Assembly (NCBI GenBank): GCA_021204715.1
Contig: JAJPYW010000052.1
Span: forward strand, 1-9,186
Source: Prevotellaceae bacterium
Lineage (GTDB): Bacteria > Bacteroidota > Bacteroidia > Bacteroidales > Bacteroidaceae
Length of the DNA: 9,186 bases
Direction of reading: 5' to 3'
The position numbers and the translations under genes are program-made. The notes beneath the pieces are model-generated. The model did no database searches and was not told the origin of the DNA. It saw nothing but the letters and a program-made list of their open reading frames with translations. Each line of letters begins with the position of its first letter. The stretch's first letter is position 1. Below are positions 6,602-9,186 of the stretch, piece after piece.

Positions 6602-9186
6602 ATGAAGCAATATAAAACCATAAACAACCTGACGGGTTGGATTGTATTTCTTGTCGCGGCGGCGGTCTACTGCCTCACCATCGAGCCCACTGCCAGTTTC
6701 TGGGACTGCCCGGAGTTCATATCCACCGGTTATAAATTGGAGGTGGGACACCCGCCCGGGGCACCCTTCTTCATGTTGGTGGCCAACCTCTTCACCCAGT
6801 TAGCCCACGATACGGGCACGGTGGCCAAGATGGTGAACTACATGAGCGCCTTGATGAGCGGCGCCTGCATCCTCTTCCTCTTTTGGAGCATCACCCACTT
6901 GGTGCGCAAGTTGGTCATCAAGGACGGGGAGCATATATCCACGAGCCAAATGGTGGTGGTCATGGGCAGCGGTGTGGTAGGCGCCTTGGCCTATACCTTC
7001 AGCGACACCTTCTGGTTCAGTGCCGTGGAGGGCGAAGTGTATGCCTTCTCCTCCATGTTCACCGCCATTGTCTTTTGGCTGATATTGAAATGGGAAGACG
7101 TGGCCGACGAGCCGCACAGCGACCGTTGGCTTGTCCTTATCGCTTACTTGACGGGACTCTCCATCGGCGTGCACCTGCTCAACCTGCTTTGCCTGCCCGC
7201 CATCGTGCTGGTCTATTACTATAAAAAGACGCCCCATGCCAACGTGAAAGGTTCCTTGTTGGCACTCTTCGCCTCCATGGTGTTGGTGGCCGTGGTGCTC
7301 TATGGCATCGTACCCGGCATCGTGAAAGTGGGCGGCTGGTTCGAGCTGCTCTTTGTCAACGAGATGGGCATGGCGTTCAACAGCGGCGTCATCGCCTACA
7401 TTGTCCTGTTGGCGGCTTCGCTTGTCTGGGGCGTGTACGAGAGTTATGCCGGGAAGCATCCCGGCCGCATGGCCTGCTCGTTCATCCTCACCATCGCCAT
7501 GTTGGGCATCCCCTTCTATGGACACGGCACCAGTGCGGCGGTCATCGGCGTTTTGGTCATCGTCCTGTTGTGGCTCTACCTGAATCCCCATACGCAAACG
7601 CGTGTCAAGGAGCGCTTCCGCGTGTCGGCCCGCACGTTGAACACGGCGTTGCTCTGCATCATGATGATGGTCATCGGTTACTCCTCCTACGCGCTGATTG
7701 TCATCCGTTCCACCGCCAACACGCCCATGGATCAGAACTCTCCCGAAGACATCTTTACGTTGGGCGTCTACTTGGGACGTGAACAATACGGCACCCGTCC
7801 CCTCTTTTACGGGCCGGCATTTTCATCGCAAGTGGCTTTGGATGTAAAAGACAACTACTGCGAGCCCCGTTACACGGTCGACGGCAGCACCTACGTGCGC
7901 AAGGAGAAAGCCACCCCCGACGAGAAAGACTCCTATGTAGAGCTGCCCGGGCGCATCGAATACCAATACGCCCAGAACATGCTCTTCCCCCGCATGTACA
8001 GCAACATATCCCCCCATCCCGACCTCTACCGGGCATGGATGGACATCAAGGGGCACGACGTGCCTTACGACAAGTGCGGCGAGGAGATCATGGTAAACAT
8101 ACCCACCCAGTGGGAGAACATCAAGTTCTTCTTCTCTTACCAGCTCAACTGGATGTACTGGCGCTACTTTATGTGGAACTTCGCCGGCCGGCAGAACGAC
8201 CTGCAGGGCAACGGCGAGATAGAGCACGGCAACTGGATAACCGGCTTCAACTTCATCGACAACCTCTTGGTGGGCAACCAAGAGTGGCTGCCCACGGAGT
8301 TGAAAGAGAACAAGGGACACAACGTCTTTTACTGCCTGCCCTTGTTGTTGGGGCTCATCGGCCTGTTCTGGCAGATACACCGCGGGCAAAGAGGCGTCCA
8401 GCAATTCTGGATTGTCTTCTTCCTCTTCTTCATGATGGGCATCGCCATTGTGCTCTACCTCAACCAGACGCCCGGCCAACCGCGCGAGCGCGACTACGCC
8501 TACGCCGGCTCCTTCTACGCCTTCACTATCTGGATAGGCATGGGCGTGGCAGGGTTGGCCGAGGCCACGCGCAAGTGGTTCTTCAAGGAGGCCGCCGGGG
8601 AAGATATTCCCGCGGGCAAGTCTTTGATCCATGTTACCGTCGTTTCCTTGCTATGCCTTTTGGTGCCCATACAGATGGTGAGCCAGACGTGGGACGACCA
8701 CGACCGCAGCGGCCGTTACCTGTGCCGCGACTTCGGGCAGAACTACCTCATGTCCCTGCCCGAGACGGGCAACCCCATCATCTACACCAACGGCGACAAC
8801 GACACCTTCCCCCTTTGGTATAACCAAGAAGTGGAGCATTTCCGCACCGACGCGCGCACCTGCAACCTGAGCTACCTGCAGACCGACTGGTACATCGACC
8901 AGATGAAGCGCCCCTCCTACGACTCCCCCTCGCTGCCCATCACGTGGGAGCGCAAGGAGTATGTCGAAGGAACAAACGACTACATAGCCGTGCGTCCCGA
9001 ATTCAAGAAGAGCATCGACGCCCTCTACGCCCAAGGCGAGAAAGAGGCCTTGGAAGGCGACTCCACCACATTGAACAACATTCGTGCCGAGTTCGGCGAT
9101 AACCCTTACGAGCTGCACAGCATCCTTGACTACTGGATACGCAGCGACAACGAGAACCTGAACGTGATACCCACCGACAGCATCGT
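6602..9186 (+). CDS. DUF2723 family multi-spanning membrane protein (protein O-mannosyltransferase/TMEM260-like), 3' end outside window
   Basis: An uninterrupted frame of 861 codons runs from ATG 6602 off the right edge. The first helix (about 10-27) is followed by SFWDCPEFISTGYKLEVGHPPGAP (residues 32-55), whose Asp35/Glu38 resemble the acidic pair in the first outer loop of GT-C glycosyltransferases. Several membrane segments follow to about residue 370, then a soluble segment (373-575) with GRQNDLQG (529-536), two more helices, and the family signature PRERDYAYAGSFYAF (627-641). A further helix (about 680-695) precedes TNGDNDTFPLWYNQEVE (729-745) in the C-terminal soluble part. The family is known for DUF2723; human TMEM260 in it is a protein O-mannosyltransferase. 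A role in protein O-glycosylation in Bacteroidota is plausible but inferred. Family members usually run to about 1100 residues, so perhaps a quarter is missing. Confidence 0.9.
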   Translation, partial: MKQYKTINNLTGWIVFLVAAAVYCLTIEPTASFWDCPEFISTGYKLEVGHPPGAPFFMLVANLFTQLAHDTGTVAKMVNYMSALMSGACILFLFWSITHLVRKLVIKDGEHISTSQMVVVMGSGVVGALAYTFSDTFWFSAVEGEVYAFSSMFTAIVFWLILKWEDVADEPHSDRWLVLIAYLTGLSIGVHLLNLLCLPAIVLVYYYKKTPHANVKGSLLALFASMVLVAVVLYGIVPGIVKVGGWFELLFVNEMGMAFNSGVIAYIVLLAASLVWGVYESYAGKHPGRMACSFILTIAMLGIPFYGHGTSAAVIGVLVIVLLWLYLNPHTQTRVKERFRVSARTLNTALLCIMMMVIGYSSYALIVIRSTANTPMDQNSPEDIFTLGVYLGREQYGTRPLFYGPAFSSQVALDVKDNYCEPRYTVDGSTYVRKEKATPDEKDSYVELPGRIEYQYAQNMLFPRMYSNISPHPDLYRAWMDIKGHDVPYDKCGEEIMVNIPTQWENIKFFFSYQLNWMYWRYFMWNFAGRQNDLQGNGEIEHGNWITGFNFIDNLLVGNQEWLPTELKENKGHNVFYCLPLLLGLIGLFWQIHRGQRGVQQFWIVFFLFFMMGIAIVLYLNQTPGQPRERDYAYAGSFYAFTIWIGMGVAGLAEATRKWFFKEAAGEDIPAGKSLIHVTVVSLLCLLVPIQMVSQTWDDHDRSGRYLCRDFGQNYLMSLPETGNPIIYTNGDNDTFPLWYNQEVEHFRTDARTCNLSYLQTDWYIDQMKRPSYDSPSLPITWERKEYVEGTNDYIAVRPEFKKSIDALYAQGEKEALEGDSTTLNNIRAEFGDNPYELHSILDYWIRSDNENLNVIPTDSI

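Noticed and set aside
6800..7786. 328-codon minus-strand frame rich in His, Asp and Gln
   Set aside because: Shadow of the DUF2723 gene. It lies inside the uninterrupted 861-codon plus-strand frame.

Overview
The window looks like a chromosomal, mostly housekeeping region of a Bacteroidota bacterium, probably order Bacteroidales and fairly GC-rich for that group. The reasons are: promoter -7 boxes of the form TAnnTTTG upstream of several genes, no strong Shine-Dalgarno sequences, a Bacteroidota-type ParE (SVGLNGVG in place of the GGLHGVG usual in GyrB), a THUMP-type rRNA methyltransferase, and a large DUF2723 membrane protein of the kind common in this phylum. No rRNA, tRNA, CRISPR array, insertion sequence, integrase or phage gene was seen.

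Layout. The minus strand from 913 to the left edge carries the N-terminal part of topoisomerase IV subunit B (parE). A 193-bp divergent spacer (914-1106) follows, containing a 13-bp perfect inverted repeat. Each arm of the repeat carries an outward-facing TAnnTTTG box, so parE and the plus-strand cluster probably use mirror-image promoters. The plus-strand cluster is a possible 32-codon leader ORF (1012-1110), an RlmL-like rRNA methyltransferase with an unusual 8-residue repeat tail (1107-2654), purD (2673-3965) and a polytopic membrane protein of unknown function (3980-4927). Gaps of 18 and 14 bp suggest one operon. A convergent 59-bp spacer holding a modest hairpin separates it from a minus-strand secreted sialate O-acetylesterase-like SGNH hydrolase (4987-6408). 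A second divergent spacer (6409-6601) has a -7 box on each strand. It leads to a DUF2723/TMEM260-like multi-spanning protein that stays open from 6602 to the right edge and is cut off there.

How the genes work together. ParE (chromosome decatenation), RlmL (23S rRNA modification) and PurD (step 2 of purine synthesis) are growth-related but not one pathway. The esterase and the DUF2723 protein belong to the cell envelope or to glycan chemistry, and nothing here ties them to each other beyond divergent arrangement. I see no clear new defence or mobile system. The most interesting items are the small ORF ending in an ATGA overlap with the rlmL start, the arginine-rich 24-bp tandem repeat tail of the methyltransferase, and the mirror-symmetric divergent promoter.
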